Notes under the pieces: generated by a model | Database searches by the model: none | Seen by the model: only the letters and a program-made list of their open reading frames with translations | What the model was told of the DNA's origin: nothing | Translations under genes and position numbers: made by a program | Assembly: GCF_022627325.1 (NCBI RefSeq) | Contig: NZ_JAETZZ010000019.1 | Location: 37,101-101,100, forward strand | Direction: 5' to 3' | Origin: Pseudomonas putida | GTDB taxonomy: Bacteria > Pseudomonadota > Gammaproteobacteria > Pseudomonadales > Pseudomonadaceae | DNA length: 64,000 bases | Part shown: piece after piece, positions 46,679 to 55,795 of the stretch | How positions within the stretch are numbered: position 1 is the stretch's first letter | How the letters are laid out: every line of letters begins with the position of its first letter

Positions 46679-47161
46679 TCATGCAGATGGGGGCAGCCCT
46701 GACGATTTCAAGGGCTTTTCCGGCTCAATCTTGAAATGCGCGCGGGCAGTGGCGATCGGGGCTTGTCGATCGCCCTGCCAGGCCGTGATCGCCACATTGG
46801 TCACCCGCCGACCTTGGCGCCACAACTGGCACTGCGCATAGGTGTCGCGAAAATGCCCCGCGCGCAGGTAGTCGATGGAGAAATCGATGATCTTGGGAAT
46901 GCTGGCGCTCTCGCTGTAGATCAGCAGATACAAGGCGGCAGAAAGCTCCATGAAGCCAGCGATCACACCCCCATGGATGGCCGGCAGCAAAGGGTTGCCG
47001 ATGTTGTCGGGGTTGGCCGGCAGGCGGAACAGCAAATCATCGTCCTGGCGCTCGCAGGTGATGCCGATCAGGCCGGCATAAGGTATCAACGCCAGCAATG
47101 GCTGGTAATCGCCCACGGCATGGGCCGCGTTGAGCTGGCGACGTACGTCTTGGGGAATCAT
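46679..47161 (-). CDS. PaaI-like hotdog thioesterase
   Basis: A 160-residue hotdog-fold acyl-CoA thioesterase. The typical segment LLPAIHGGVIAGFMELSAALYL holds the HGG loop and the following catalytic acidic residue. The later RRVTNVAITAWQGDRQAPIATARAHF is the usual C-terminal strand region. The ATG at 47161 overlaps the stop of the next thioesterase gene (ATGA). Its 3' end contains the htpG heat-shock promoter. The acyl substrate is unknown. Confidence 0.85.
   Translation of the reverse strand: MIPQDVRRQLNAAHAVGDYQPLLALIPYAGLIGITCERQDDDLLFRLPANPDNIGNPLLPAIHGGVIAGFMELSAALYLLIYSESASIPKIIDFSIDYLRAGHFRDTYAQCQLWRQGRRVTNVAITAWQGDRQAPIATARAHFKIEPEKPLKSSGLPPSA
46687..46712 (-). promoter_or_regulatory. 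Sigma-32 (heat-shock) promoter of htpG
   Basis: On the minus strand CTTGAA (46707-46712) and CCCCAT (46687-46692) are separated by 14 bases. Both match the RpoH consensus exactly. It overlaps the last codons of the upstream thioesterase gene. The predicted transcript start is near 46680, giving a leader of about 70 bases. Confidence 0.8.
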
Positions 47162-47634
47162 GCCCTGTCCTCCTTCAGTGCCTTGCCGAAGCGGATGCCA
47201 CCTTTGACCTCCTGCCCCAGGCGCATGAAGGTGCCGACAACCTGGCATATCGGCTGGGCGGGGTCGTCCTGATAAGCCATGCCTCGGGTGAAGATCACGT
47301 CCCGGGTGACCCGATAGCACTGGGCATGACCATAGATGGGCTTGCCTGCCTCTGCCGGATGCATGTAGTCGATGCGAAGGTCCAGGGTTGGACATACCTC
47401 AAAGCTTGGCAGCACGCAAAGCGTGGCCATCCCGCAGGTGGTGTCCATCAGCGTGGTCAGGGCGCCACCATGCACTGCGCCGGTCTGCGGGTTACCGACG
47501 ATGGCCGGTGACCAGGGCAAGATCAGCGTCATGCCATCGGTGTCCGCCTGTTCCACGCGTATGTGTAACATTTGGCAATGTTTCAGTGCCGACAAGAATC
47601 GCTCGGCCATGGCCATCAAGCTTGAATCGGTCAT
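47158..47634 (-). CDS. PaaI-like hotdog thioesterase
   Basis: A 158-residue hotdog thioesterase with the motif TGAVHGGALTTLMDTTCG (HGG plus acidic residue) and TLDLRIDYMHPAEAGKPI. I chose the ATG at 47634, which follows GTGGAG; an in-frame GTG at 47652 is possible. It is translationally coupled to a second, diverged thioesterase, so they may act together or form a heteromer (inference). Confidence 0.85.
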   Translation of the reverse strand: MTDSSLMAMAERFLSALKHCQMLHIRVEQADTDGMTLILPWSPAIVGNPQTGAVHGGALTTLMDTTCGMATLCVLPSFEVCPTLDLRIDYMHPAEAGKPIYGHAQCYRVTRDVIFTRGMAYQDDPAQPICQVVGTFMRLGQEVKGGIRFGKALKEDRA

Positions 47635-47804
47635 CGGTACACTCCACTTCACTTCACGGCCGCTGGCGCCAGCTACATCTGCATAAGTGTGATAAAAAGT
47701 CTATGCGCACTGCAGTGTTATATATCTGTAAACGATACGGAACTATTGCCGCACGGCCGAACTCGAAGGAACAAGTCACTTATTCCACCAAGGAGAAACA
47801 CCCA

Positions 47805-48074
47805 ATGCGTAAACCATTTGCTTTTGCTCTGATGCTGGCTGCTGCCATGGGCCTGGCTGCTTGCGATAAAGCGAGCGAAGACAAAGCCCAAGACGCACAG
47901 GAACATGCCGAGCAGGCCCAGGAAAAAATGGGCGAAGCTCAGGATAAAATGAACGACGCCGCCAAGGAAAACGCCGAAGCTGCCAAAGATCAGGCTGAAG
48001 CCGAGCAGAAAGCTGCTGAAGAGGCCGCGCCGGCCACTCCGGCTACCGCACCCGCTGAGCCTGCCAAGCAGTAA
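47805..48074 (+). CDS. Small Ala/Glu/Lys-rich lipoprotein
   Basis: An 89-residue protein with a signal peptide ending in the lipobox LAAC (Cys at about residue 20). The mature part is a heptad-like helix rich in Ala, Glu, Lys and Gln (repeats such as AQEKMGEAQDKMNDAAK), ending in a Pro/Ala-rich tail APATPATAPAEPAKQ. AAGGAG precedes the ATG. It is probably an envelope lipoprotein comparable in style to Lpp- or OsmE-like helical lipoproteins, but I cannot assign a family. It stands alone and has its own terminator. Confidence 0.85.
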   Translation: MRKPFAFALMLAAAMGLAACDKASEDKAQDAQEHAEQAQEKMGEAQDKMNDAAKENAEAAKDQAEAEQKAAEEAAPATPATAPAEPAKQ

Positions 48075-48082
48075 TAGCGACG

Positions 48083-48117
48083 CACAAAAAAACCCGACAA
48101 TGTCGGGTTTTTTTGTG
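48083..48117 (+). terminator. Rho-independent terminator after the lipoprotein gene
   Basis: The stem built from CACAAAAAAACCCGACA and TGTCGGGTTTTTTTGTG is almost perfect and ends in a T run on both strands. It also serves the convergent DUF599 gene. Confidence 0.93.
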
Positions 48118-48141
48118 CCTGTCATGTAGGGATTAAACGTT

Positions 48142-48891
48142 TCAGGCGTTTGTGTTGACGCCTTCTTTGCTGGTCTCGGTAGGCGCACTTTCCGTCGGTG
48201 TGAAAACCATCACTTCCAGCACATCGGAGTGGAACTCCCGGCGATAAAGGATCACTACCACCCCAACACTCACGACCATGAACAACCCGGGGCTGATGAA
48301 CCAAGTGAGCATGGCCATGCCGAAGTAATAAGCGCGCAAGCCAAAGTTGAACTGGTTGGCCGCCAGCGACAACACCCTCGCCGCCCGCGAAGCGAAAGCC
48401 TTGCGCTCAAGCTCACTGACCAGCCGCTCGCCTATCATGGGCGCAGACCCCACCAGCACTGCGGCAAAGTTGTATTGGCGCATGCACCAGCTGAACGTGA
48501 AAAACGCATAGACGAACACCATCGCCAGGCAAAGCAGCTTGATTTCCGACATGCCTTGCGAGGCCTGTTGTACGAGTGGCAGGTCGGCCAGCAGCGACAG
48601 AGCGCGGTCAGTAGCCCCCAGAACGGTCAGGATACCGGCCAGAATGATCAGGGTGCTGGAGGCGAAGAACGACGCGTTGCGCTCCAGATTGCCGATGACA
48701 CTGGCATCGGCGATGCGGTTGTCGCGCAGCAGCATGCGGCGCATCCAGTCTTCCCGATACAAATGCAGGACACTGGCCAGGCAGGCGGTGTCGCGGCCCT
48801 TCCAGATGGCATAGCGGGTATAGCCGCCCCAGCAAAGCGCGAACCAGCACAGGGCCAACACGTTGTGAAGATTGCTTTGGATGAAATTCAT
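48142..48891 (-). CDS. DUF599 membrane protein
   Basis: A 249-residue protein of the DUF599 family with about four membrane helices (near residues 8-25, 70-92, 118-140 and 190-215). Characteristic parts are WMRRMLLRDNRIADASVIGN and SWCMRQYNFAAVLVGSAP. The ATG at 48891 starts MNFIQSNLHNVLAL, typical for the family. The function is unknown. It lies downstream of brnQ but is separated from it by a terminator. Confidence 0.85.
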   Translation of the reverse strand: MNFIQSNLHNVLALCWFALCWGGYTRYAIWKGRDTACLASVLHLYREDWMRRMLLRDNRIADASVIGNLERNASFFASSTLIILAGILTVLGATDRALSLLADLPLVQQASQGMSEIKLLCLAMVFVYAFFTFSWCMRQYNFAAVLVGSAPMIGERLVSELERKAFASRAARVLSLAANQFNFGLRAYYFGMAMLTWFISPGLFMVVSVGVVVILYRREFHSDVLEVMVFTPTESAPTETSKEGVNTNA

Positions 48892-48972
48892 GCAGTTTTC
48901 CTGAAGGCCAGGGCACAAGGATAGGCACCGCTGTTCGACGCCTGCGAGCACGCAAAGACACATCCGCGCAAT

Positions 48973-49002
48973 AAAAAACCCCGCATCCTCGGGGATGCGG
49001 GG
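48973..49002 (-). terminator. Rho-independent terminator after brnQ
   Basis: CCCCGCATCC (48979-48988) and GGATGCGGGG (48993-49002) form a perfect 10-base stem with a TCGG loop, followed on the minus strand by six Ts (48973-48978). Confidence 0.93.
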
Positions 49003-49068
49003 TTCGGTGTACAGCCAGCGCGGGCACCCTACGGCTTGTGGCCGGTGCCAACGGCAGGCATCAACCTG

Positions 49069-50382
49069 TCAGGCCAGCGCTTCACGCGGCTTGCCAAGCA
49101 TGCGGTCGCACGCCACGGCAGCAACCAGTGTCACCACCGACGGCACGAGCCAGGCCAGCCCCTGATCGCTCAGCGGCAGGTGCGCCATGAAGTCCGGCAA
49201 CACGTGGGCAATGCTGCTGCCCTTGATCGCGTCGACCATGCCGAACAACAGCGACACCAGCATGACTGGCGCCAGGATGCGCGTAGGCGAATTCCACAGG
49301 TCATTGACGAAGCTCAGCCCCACCACCACGATGCACGGCGGGTAGATGGCGGTCAGCACCGGGATCGAGAACATGATCAGCTTGGTCAGGCCCAGGTTGG
49401 AGATCAGCAGCGAGAAGCCCGCCAGGATCACCACCAGCGTACGGTACGACAGCGGCAGGATCTGGCTGAAGTACTCGGCGCATGCGCAGGTCAGGCCTAC
49501 CGCAGTCACCAGGCAGGCCAGCGCGATCAGCACCGCCAGGAAGCCGCTGCCCAGCGAACCGAAGGTGTGCTGTACGTAGGCGTGCAATACCGCTGCACCG
49601 TTGGTGGCGCCAGCCGCGATGTCATGGCTGCTGGCCCCCAGGCGGAACAGGCTGATGTACACCAGCGCCAGGCCTACACCGGCAATCAGGCCGGCGATGA
49701 TGGCATAGCGGGTGATCAGCTTCGGCGATTCGACGCCCCGCGAACGGATGGCATTGACGATCACGATGCCGAAGACCAGCGCACCCAAGGTGTCCATGGT
49801 CAGGTAGCCATCGGAGAAGCCTTTGGAGAAGGCCGCGGCTGCATAGGCGGGCTGCGCTTCACCAATGGTGCCAGCCGGCAGCGCGAACGCAGCGATGCCA
49901 AGGACCGCCAGGGCGATGATCTTCAGTGGCGCGAGGAAACGGCCCACGGTATCGAGCAACTTGCCCGGGTACATGGACACCGCCAGTACCACGATGAAGT
50001 ACACCAGGCTGTAGATGAACAACGCCAGCGGGCTTTCGCCGGTGAGCGGTGCCACCCCCACTTCGAACGACACGGTCGCCGTGCGCGGGGTGGCGAACAG
50101 CGGGCCGACCGACAGGTAGCACACCGCCGCCAACAAACCACCGAAGAACTTGCCGATCGGGCTGCTGAGTGCATCCATGCCACCACCGACCTTGGCCAGT
50201 GCGACCACGGTGATGACCGGCAGGCCCACCGCCGTTACCAGAAAGCCCAGGGCGGCCATCCAGACATGCGGCCCGGACTGCAGGCCAACGATGGGCGGGA
50301 AGATGATATTGCCAGCGCCCACAAAAAGGGCAAACGTCATAAAGCCAAGCGCCAGGATATCCTGGCCTTTTAAAACTTTCAT
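49069..50382 (-). CDS. brnQ: Branched-chain amino acid transport system II carrier (LIVCS family)
   Basis: A 437-residue, 12-helix cation-coupled symporter for leucine, isoleucine and valine. The N-terminal family motif is FALFVGAGNIIFPPIVGLQSG, quoted in part, and helix 3 has the conserved LGFLVTAVGLPVI. Length matches P. aeruginosa BraB/BraZ (437). It stands alone, with a 391-base upstream region that contains two small hairpins. Confidence 0.95.
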   Translation of the reverse strand: MKVLKGQDILALGFMTFALFVGAGNIIFPPIVGLQSGPHVWMAALGFLVTAVGLPVITVVALAKVGGGMDALSSPIGKFFGGLLAAVCYLSVGPLFATPRTATVSFEVGVAPLTGESPLALFIYSLVYFIVVLAVSMYPGKLLDTVGRFLAPLKIIALAVLGIAAFALPAGTIGEAQPAYAAAAFSKGFSDGYLTMDTLGALVFGIVIVNAIRSRGVESPKLITRYAIIAGLIAGVGLALVYISLFRLGASSHDIAAGATNGAAVLHAYVQHTFGSLGSGFLAVLIALACLVTAVGLTCACAEYFSQILPLSYRTLVVILAGFSLLISNLGLTKLIMFSIPVLTAIYPPCIVVVGLSFVNDLWNSPTRILAPVMLVSLLFGMVDAIKGSSIAHVLPDFMAHLPLSDQGLAWLVPSVVTLVAAVACDRMLGKPREALA

Positions 50383-50773
50383 TTAGGGTAGTACCACACT
50401 GCTGAAATCGGGATTCGAGAAGGGATTTCCCCATGGGTGAGGGAAATGCTGCCCGGCTTGATGGGCCAGACCCGTTTAGCGTGTCGTTCCCTTTTGGGGT
50501 ACGGGCACAGAGTGAACGCGTAGATTAACCGTTTTACCCGGCAAACGCACTGGAACAGTGCTGCCTGTCCGATGTGCGTACATGTTTGTCGTCTGGTTGA
50601 CCGTGTTCAACGACAATTTATTGCTGATTCGAGCGAATGTCTGGTTGAAAAACCTGATGAGCTAGGTCGAATTTTCCGAACCTTTGGGTGGCGTTAACCG
50701 ACCACAAAACGACAAAGGCCACCCGAAGGTGGCCTTTGTGCGCGTGGGGGGTACTACGTAAAGCGGGTGCTAC
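50383..50773. other. 391-base intergenic region: brnQ leader and sucD terminator
   Basis: There is no gene here. On the minus strand, ATTTCCC/GGGAAAT (50425-50447, 9-base loop) and a GCCC/GGGC hairpin (about 50451-50466) precede brnQ and could form a structured leader. The far end holds the sucD terminator. The region between 50520 and 50700 should contain the brnQ promoter, but I see no convincing -35/-10 pair. Confidence 0.6.
50712..50739 (-). terminator. Terminator of the sdh-suc operon
   Basis: ACAAAGGCCACC (50712-50723) and GGTGGCCTTTGT (50728-50739) form a perfect 12-base stem, about 35 bases past the sucD stop. A GTTTTG tract follows on the minus strand. Confidence 0.88.
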
Positions 50774-51658
50774 TTACTTCTTGGCTTCCCAGCCAGTCAG
50801 CTCGGCCAGGGCCTTGCCGATGTCAGCCAGGGAACGCACGGTCTTCACACCAGCGTCCTGCAGGGCAGCGAACTTCTCGTCCGCAGTACCCTTGCCGCCG
50901 GAAATGATGGCGCCAGCGTGGCCCATACGCTTGCCCGCAGGTGCAGTAACACCAGCGATGTAGGAAACGACAGGCTTGGTGACATTGGCCTTGATGTAAG
51001 CCGCGGCCTCTTCTTCAGCCGAACCGCCGATCTCACCGATCATGACGATCGCTTCGGTCTTCGGGTCTTCCTGGAACAGCTTCAGGATGTCGATGAAGTT
51101 CGAGCCTGGGATCGGGTCGCCGCCGATACCCACGCAGGTCGACTGGCCGAAACCGGCGTCGGTGGTCTGCTTGACCGCTTCGTAGGTCAGGGTGCCGGAA
51201 CGCGACACGATACCGACCTTGCCTGGCAGGTGGATGTGGCCTGGCATGATGCCGATCTTGCACTCGCCCGGGGTGATGACACCTGGGCAGTTAGGGCCGA
51301 TCAGGGTAACGCCCAGCTCGTCGCACTTGACCTTGGCATCGAGCATGTCCAGGGTAGGAATGCCTTCGGTGATGCAGACGATCAGCTTGATACCGCCGAA
51401 AGCTGCTTCCAGGATCGAGTCCTTGCAGAACGGAGCCGGAACGTAGATCACCGAAGCGTCAGCGCCGGTAGCTTCCACGGCTTCCTTGACGGTGTTGAAC
51501 ACCGGCAGGCCCAGGTGGGTGGTGCCACCCTTGCCCGGGGTAACGCCGCCGACCATCTTGGTGCCATAGGCGATGGCTTGTTCGGAGTGGAAAGTACCCT
51601 GCGAGCCAGTGAAGCCCTGGCAGATGACTTTGGTGTCTTTATTGATCAGGACGCTCAT
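50774..51658 (-). CDS. sucD: Succinyl-CoA synthetase, alpha subunit
   Basis: A 294-residue subunit that binds CoA and carries the phosphohistidine in GHAGAIISGGKGTA. The CoA-binding region TGSQGTFHSEQAIAYGTKMVGG is quoted in part. With SucC it converts succinyl-CoA to succinate while making ATP. Its ATG overlaps the sucC stop by one base (TAATG). It is the last gene of the operon. Confidence 0.99.
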   Translation of the reverse strand: MSVLINKDTKVICQGFTGSQGTFHSEQAIAYGTKMVGGVTPGKGGTTHLGLPVFNTVKEAVEATGADASVIYVPAPFCKDSILEAAFGGIKLIVCITEGIPTLDMLDAKVKCDELGVTLIGPNCPGVITPGECKIGIMPGHIHLPGKVGIVSRSGTLTYEAVKQTTDAGFGQSTCVGIGGDPIPGSNFIDILKLFQEDPKTEAIVMIGEIGGSAEEEAAAYIKANVTKPVVSYIAGVTAPAGKRMGHAGAIISGGKGTADEKFAALQDAGVKTVRSLADIGKALAELTGWEAKK

Positions 51659-52824
51659 TACTTGCCCTCCGCAGCTTTGACAACTTGTTGAGCAGCGTCG
51701 GTCAGGCTGGTTGCCGCAATGATGTTCAAACCGCTTTCTGCCAGTACTTTTGCGCCCAGTTCGGCGTTGTTGCCTTCAAGGCGAACGACGACCGGAACCT
51801 TAACGCCAACTTCTTTCACTGCACCGATGATGCCTTCGGCAATCATGTCGCAGCGAACGATGCCGCCGAAGATGTTGACCAGAACGGCCGCGACATTGCT
51901 GTCGGACAGAATGATCTTGAACGCTTCGGTAACGCGCTCTTTGGTAGCACCGCCACCAACGTCGAGGAAGTTGGCTGGCTTGCCGCCGTGCAGGTTGACG
52001 ATGTCCATGGTACCCATGGCCAGGCCGGCACCGTTGACCATGCAGCCGATGTTGCCTTCCAGGGCAACGTAGTTCAGTTCGAACTTGGCAGCGTGGGCTT
52101 CACGGGCGTCGTCCTGCGACGGGTCGTGGAAGGTCTTCAGCTTAGGCTGACGGTACATGGCGTTGGCGTCGATGTTGATCTTGGCATCGAGGCAGTGCAG
52201 GTCGCCATCGGCCTTGATCACCAGCGGGTTCACTTCCAGCAGGGCCAGATCGTGATCCTTGAACAGCTTGGCCAGGCCAACGAAGATCTTGGCGAACTGT
52301 TGAACCTGCTTGCCTTCCAGGCCCAGCTGGAATGCCAGTTCACGCCCTTGGAACGGCTGAGCGCCGACCAGCGGGTCGATGGTAGCCTTGAGGATCTTCT
52401 CAGGCGTTTCGTGAGCGACTTTCTCGATGTCCACGCCACCTTCGGTGGAGGCCATGAACACGATACGGCGGCTCGAACGATCCACTACAGCGCCCAGGTA
52501 CAGCTCTTTGGCGATGTCAGTGCAGGATTCGACCAGAATCTTGGAGACGGGTTGACCGTTGGCATCGGTCTGGTAGGTAACCAGATTCTTGCCCAACCAC
52601 TGTGCAGCGAACGCCTTGGCGTCTTCCTTGCTGCGAACCAGCTTGACGCCGCCCGCCTTACCGCGACCACCAGCGTGGACCTGGGCTTTGACAACCCACT
52701 CGGAACCGCCGATCTTGTCGCAGGCTTCTGCAGCTTGCTCAGGGGTATCGACCGCGAAACCCTTGGAAACTGGCAGGCCGTACTCAGCGAACAGCTGCTT
52801 ACCCTGATACTCGTGAAGATTCAT
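51658..52824 (-). CDS. sucC: Succinyl-CoA synthetase, beta subunit
   Basis: A 388-residue ATP-grasp subunit giving nucleotide specificity. Family features are MNLHEYQGKQLFAEYGLPVS at the start, VHAGGRGKAGGVK, and the C-terminal NIFGGIVRCDMIAEGI. It is separated from lpdG by 172 bases with secondary structure. Confidence 0.99.
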   Translation of the reverse strand: MNLHEYQGKQLFAEYGLPVSKGFAVDTPEQAAEACDKIGGSEWVVKAQVHAGGRGKAGGVKLVRSKEDAKAFAAQWLGKNLVTYQTDANGQPVSKILVESCTDIAKELYLGAVVDRSSRRIVFMASTEGGVDIEKVAHETPEKILKATIDPLVGAQPFQGRELAFQLGLEGKQVQQFAKIFVGLAKLFKDHDLALLEVNPLVIKADGDLHCLDAKINIDANAMYRQPKLKTFHDPSQDDAREAHAAKFELNYVALEGNIGCMVNGAGLAMGTMDIVNLHGGKPANFLDVGGGATKERVTEAFKIILSDSNVAAVLVNIFGGIVRCDMIAEGIIGAVKEVGVKVPVVVRLEGNNAELGAKVLAESGLNIIAATSLTDAAQQVVKAAEGK

Positions 52825-52943
52825 GCTTTTTACCGTCTTCGTTAGGTACTGCGCTTCGGCGCTGCGCCATTACTGGCGCCGCACCACCTGTGACCGTTGA
52901 CCCCGGGTTTTCCCGTGTGATCCGGTCCGGCGGACGTTCCGCG

Positions 52944-52967
52944 GTGAGTCATGCACGCAAGACTCAC
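52944..52967. repeat. Hairpin in the lpdG-sucC intercistronic region
   Basis: GTGAGTC (52944-52950) and GACTCAC (52961-52967) form a perfect 7-base stem with a 10-base loop. Neighbouring GC-rich short stems (TGCGC and CGGGC) lie on either side. It is inside an operon, so mRNA processing or stability is a more likely role than termination. Confidence 0.5.
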
Positions 52968-52996
52968 GACGGGCAGCCCGCCGTGGTTTCTTATAA

Positions 52997-54433
52997 TTAA
53001 CGCTTCTTACGGTTGGCCACGTGAATGGCGCCGCCATTCACTGCCAGCGCTGCTTCATGCAACGCTTCGGACAGGGTTGGATGGCTGAAGACCATCATGC
53101 CCAGATCCTCGGCACTGGTGCCGAATTCCATTGCGATTGCGCCCTGCTGAACCAGTTCGGCAGCCGACGGGCCAATCACGTGTACACCCAGAACGCGGTC
53201 GGTCTTGGCATCAGCGATGACCTTGACGAAACCACCGGTGTCGTTGGCCGCCATCGCACGGCCGCTGGCCGCGAACGGGAAGGTGCCTACGTTAACCTCA
53301 ACACCCTCGGCCTTCAAGGCTTGTTCGGTCTTGCCGACCCACGCGATTTCCGGGTGGGTGTAGATAACCGAAGGGATCAGGTCGTAGTTCATCTGGGCCT
53401 TGTGGCCCTTGATGCGCTCGACGACCATGATGCCCTCTTCCGAGGCCTTGTGCGCCAGCATCATGCCGCGAACCACGTCGCCGATGGCGTAGACGCCCGG
53501 CACGCTGGTCGCGCAGTGATCGTCCACGAAGATGTAGCCACGCTCGTCGATGTTGACACCGCTGTCGGAGGCCAGCAGGTCGGTGGTCACCGGGCGACGG
53601 CCAACCGCGACGATCAGCTTGTCGAAGGTGATCTTCTGCTCGCCATCGGCATTGGTGTAGGTCACTTCGACTTCGTCGCCATTGACTTTCGAGCCGGTGA
53701 CGCGAGCGCCCAGCTTGATGTCCAGGCCTTGCTTGGTCAGGGTCTTCTGGGCTTCTTTCGACACTGCGGTGTCGGCAGCCATCAGGAAGGTGTCCAGGGC
53801 TTCCAGGACGGTGACTTCAGCACCCAGGCGAGCCCATACCGAACCCAGCTCCAGGCCGATCACGCCAGCACCGATCACGCCCAGGCGCTTGGGAACCGAC
53901 TGGAATTCCAGGGCGCCGGTGGAGTCGACGATGACGTTCTGGTCGACCGGAGCCGGCGGAATGTCGATCGGACGCGAGCCGGAGGCCAGGATCACGTTTT
54001 CGGCTTCGATGATTTCGGTAGTGCCGTCAGCCTTGGTGACTTCGACTTTCTTGCCAGCCAGCAGTTTGCCGTGGCCCTGGATCGAAGTGACGCCGTTGGC
54101 CTTGAACAGGGTGGCAACGCCACCGGTCAGGTTCTTGACGATGCCAGCCTTGCGGCCAACCATCGCGGCGACGTCCATCTTCACTTCGCCCGTGGAGATA
54201 CCGTGGACGTTGAAGCTCTCTTTGGCTTCCTTGTACTTCCAGGAGCTGTCCAGCAGCGCCTTGGAGGGGATGCAGCCTACGTTCAGGCAAGTGCCGCCCA
54301 GGGCCAGCTTGCCCTCGGCGTCGGTGTACTTCTCGATACAGGCAGTCTTCAGACCAAGTTGGGCAGCCTTGATAGCAGCCACATAGCCGCCAGGACCTGC
54401 ACCAATCACCACTACGTCGAATTTCTGGGTCAT
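52997..54433 (-). CDS. lpdG: Dihydrolipoyl dehydrogenase (E3)
   Basis: A 478-residue flavoprotein that reoxidises lipoyl groups of 2-oxoglutarate dehydrogenase. It has the FAD motif VVVIGAGPGGYVAAIKAA, redox pair GGTCLNVGCIPSKALL, NAD motif GVIGAGVIGLELGSVW and the C-terminal catalytic His region SHPTLSEALHEA. The ATG at 54433 gives MTQKFDVVVIG. It lies downstream of sucB after a 15-base-arm hairpin. In P. putida this E3 also serves glycine cleavage (family knowledge). Confidence 0.98.
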   Translation of the reverse strand: MTQKFDVVVIGAGPGGYVAAIKAAQLGLKTACIEKYTDAEGKLALGGTCLNVGCIPSKALLDSSWKYKEAKESFNVHGISTGEVKMDVAAMVGRKAGIVKNLTGGVATLFKANGVTSIQGHGKLLAGKKVEVTKADGTTEIIEAENVILASGSRPIDIPPAPVDQNVIVDSTGALEFQSVPKRLGVIGAGVIGLELGSVWARLGAEVTVLEALDTFLMAADTAVSKEAQKTLTKQGLDIKLGARVTGSKVNGDEVEVTYTNADGEQKITFDKLIVAVGRRPVTTDLLASDSGVNIDERGYIFVDDHCATSVPGVYAIGDVVRGMMLAHKASEEGIMVVERIKGHKAQMNYDLIPSVIYTHPEIAWVGKTEQALKAEGVEVNVGTFPFAASGRAMAANDTGGFVKVIADAKTDRVLGVHVIGPSAAELVQQGAIAMEFGTSAEDLGMMVFSHPTLSEALHEAALAVNGGAIHVANRKKR

Positions 54434-54461
54434 AAAAGATTCCTTTTTAGCTTCAAGCGGC

Positions 54462-54517
54462 AAGCTGCAAGCCGCAAGACCAGCAGGCTTCGGCTTGAAG
54501 CGTGCGGCTTGCAGCTT
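54462..54517. repeat. 15-base-arm hairpin of the CAAGCTG repeat family between sucB and lpdG
   Basis: AAGCTGCAAGCCGCA (54462-54476) and TGCGGCTTGCAGCTT (54503-54517) are perfect inverted repeats. The 26-base loop contains AGGCTTCGGCTTGAAGC. The units match the arrays at 34582-34715. Its position within the operon suggests mRNA stabilisation or partial termination. Confidence 0.8.
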
Positions 54518-54529
54518 ACAGCTGCGCGA

Positions 54530-55753
54530 TTAGATGTCCAGCAGCAGGCGGGACGGATCTTCCAGCAGGTTCTTGATGGTGACCAGGAAGGTTACCGCTT
54601 CCTTGCCGTCGATCAGGCGGTGATCGTACGACAGCGCCAGGTACATCATCGGGCGGATAACCACTTGGCCGTTGATGGCCATCGGGCGCTGGATGATGTT
54701 GTGCATGCCGAGAATGGCGGCCTGCGGTGGGTTGACGATCGGGGTCGACATCATCGAGCCGAAGGTACCACCGTTGGTGATGGTGAAGGTGCCGCCGGTC
54801 ATTTCTTCGATCGACAGTTTGCCGTCACGGGCTTTCTTGCCGAAGGTGGCGATGCCGTTCTCGATTTCAGCCAGGCTCATCGATTCGGCGTTGCGCAGTA
54901 CCGGTACTACCAGGCCACGGTCGCTGGAGACGGCAACGCCGACGTCGGCAAAGCCGTGGTAGACGATGTCGTTGCCGTCGATCGAGGCATTGACCGCCGG
55001 GAAACGCTTCAGCGCTTCGGTGGCAGCCTTGACGAAGAACGACATGAAGCCCAGGCGCACGCCGTTATGGGTCTTCTCGAACAGGTCCTTGTACTTCGAA
55101 CGCAGGGCCATGACTTCGGTCATGTCGACTTCGTTGAAGGTGGTCAGCATCGCCATGTTGGACTGGGCTTCGACCAGACGCTCGGCGATCTTGGCACGCA
55201 GGCGGGTCATCGGCACACGCTTCTCGGTGCGATCGCCAGCAGCGGTCACCACCGGAGCGGCAGCGGCAGGCTTGGCAGCAGGAGCAGCGGCAGGCGCGGA
55301 CTTCTTGTTGGCAACTGCGGCAACCACATCTTCCTTGGTGATGCGGCCACCCTTGCCGGTACCGGCAACGGTCGCCAGGTCGATGCCGTTCTCTTCAGCC
55401 AGCTTGCGCGCGGCTGGAGCAGCGACCGGGTCATCTTCGCCGGCATCGGCGGCAGTGGCAGCGGCAGCCGGAGCAGCAGCGGCCGGAGCGGCTGCAGGTG
55501 CGGCGGCGGCGGCACCACCTTCCACGATCGAACCCAGCACTTCGTCGGACAGGACGGTATCGCCCTCGCCCTTGACGATGTCGCCCATCACGCCATCGGC
55601 GGTAGCCAGGACTTCCAGGACGACCTTGTCAGTCTCGATGTCGACGATCAGCTCGTCACGCTTGACGGCTTCGCCCGGCTTCTTGTGCCAGGTGGCAACG
55701 GTGCCATCGGCAACCGATTCCGGGAAGGTTGGGGCTTTGATCTCGATAGCCAT
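54530..55753 (-). CDS. sucB: 2-oxoglutarate dehydrogenase E2 (dihydrolipoyl succinyltransferase)
   Basis: A 407-residue core subunit. Lipoyl domain (about 1-76) with the lipoylated Lys in [11 protein letters not shown], Ala/Pro-rich linker (about 80-105), E3-binding domain (about 108-145, [12 protein letters not shown]), a second linker, and the catalytic domain ending with [16 protein letters not shown]. It is preceded by sucA with a 42-base gap. Confidence 0.98.
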
Positions 55754-55795
55754 TAGCAGTGTTTCCTTAAATTCGGTTTCAAGTGCGCGAAGGCG

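Noticed and set aside
49859..50434. A 191-codon minus-strand frame overlapping the brnQ start, considered as a leader peptide
   Set aside because: It runs far into brnQ out of frame, is not enriched in branched-chain residues and has no family features.
53021..55756. A 911-codon plus-strand reading frame opposite lpdG and sucB
   Set aside because: It is an antisense shadow of two certain genes, a common effect of high GC at third positions. Its protein has no recognisable motif and no ribosome site.
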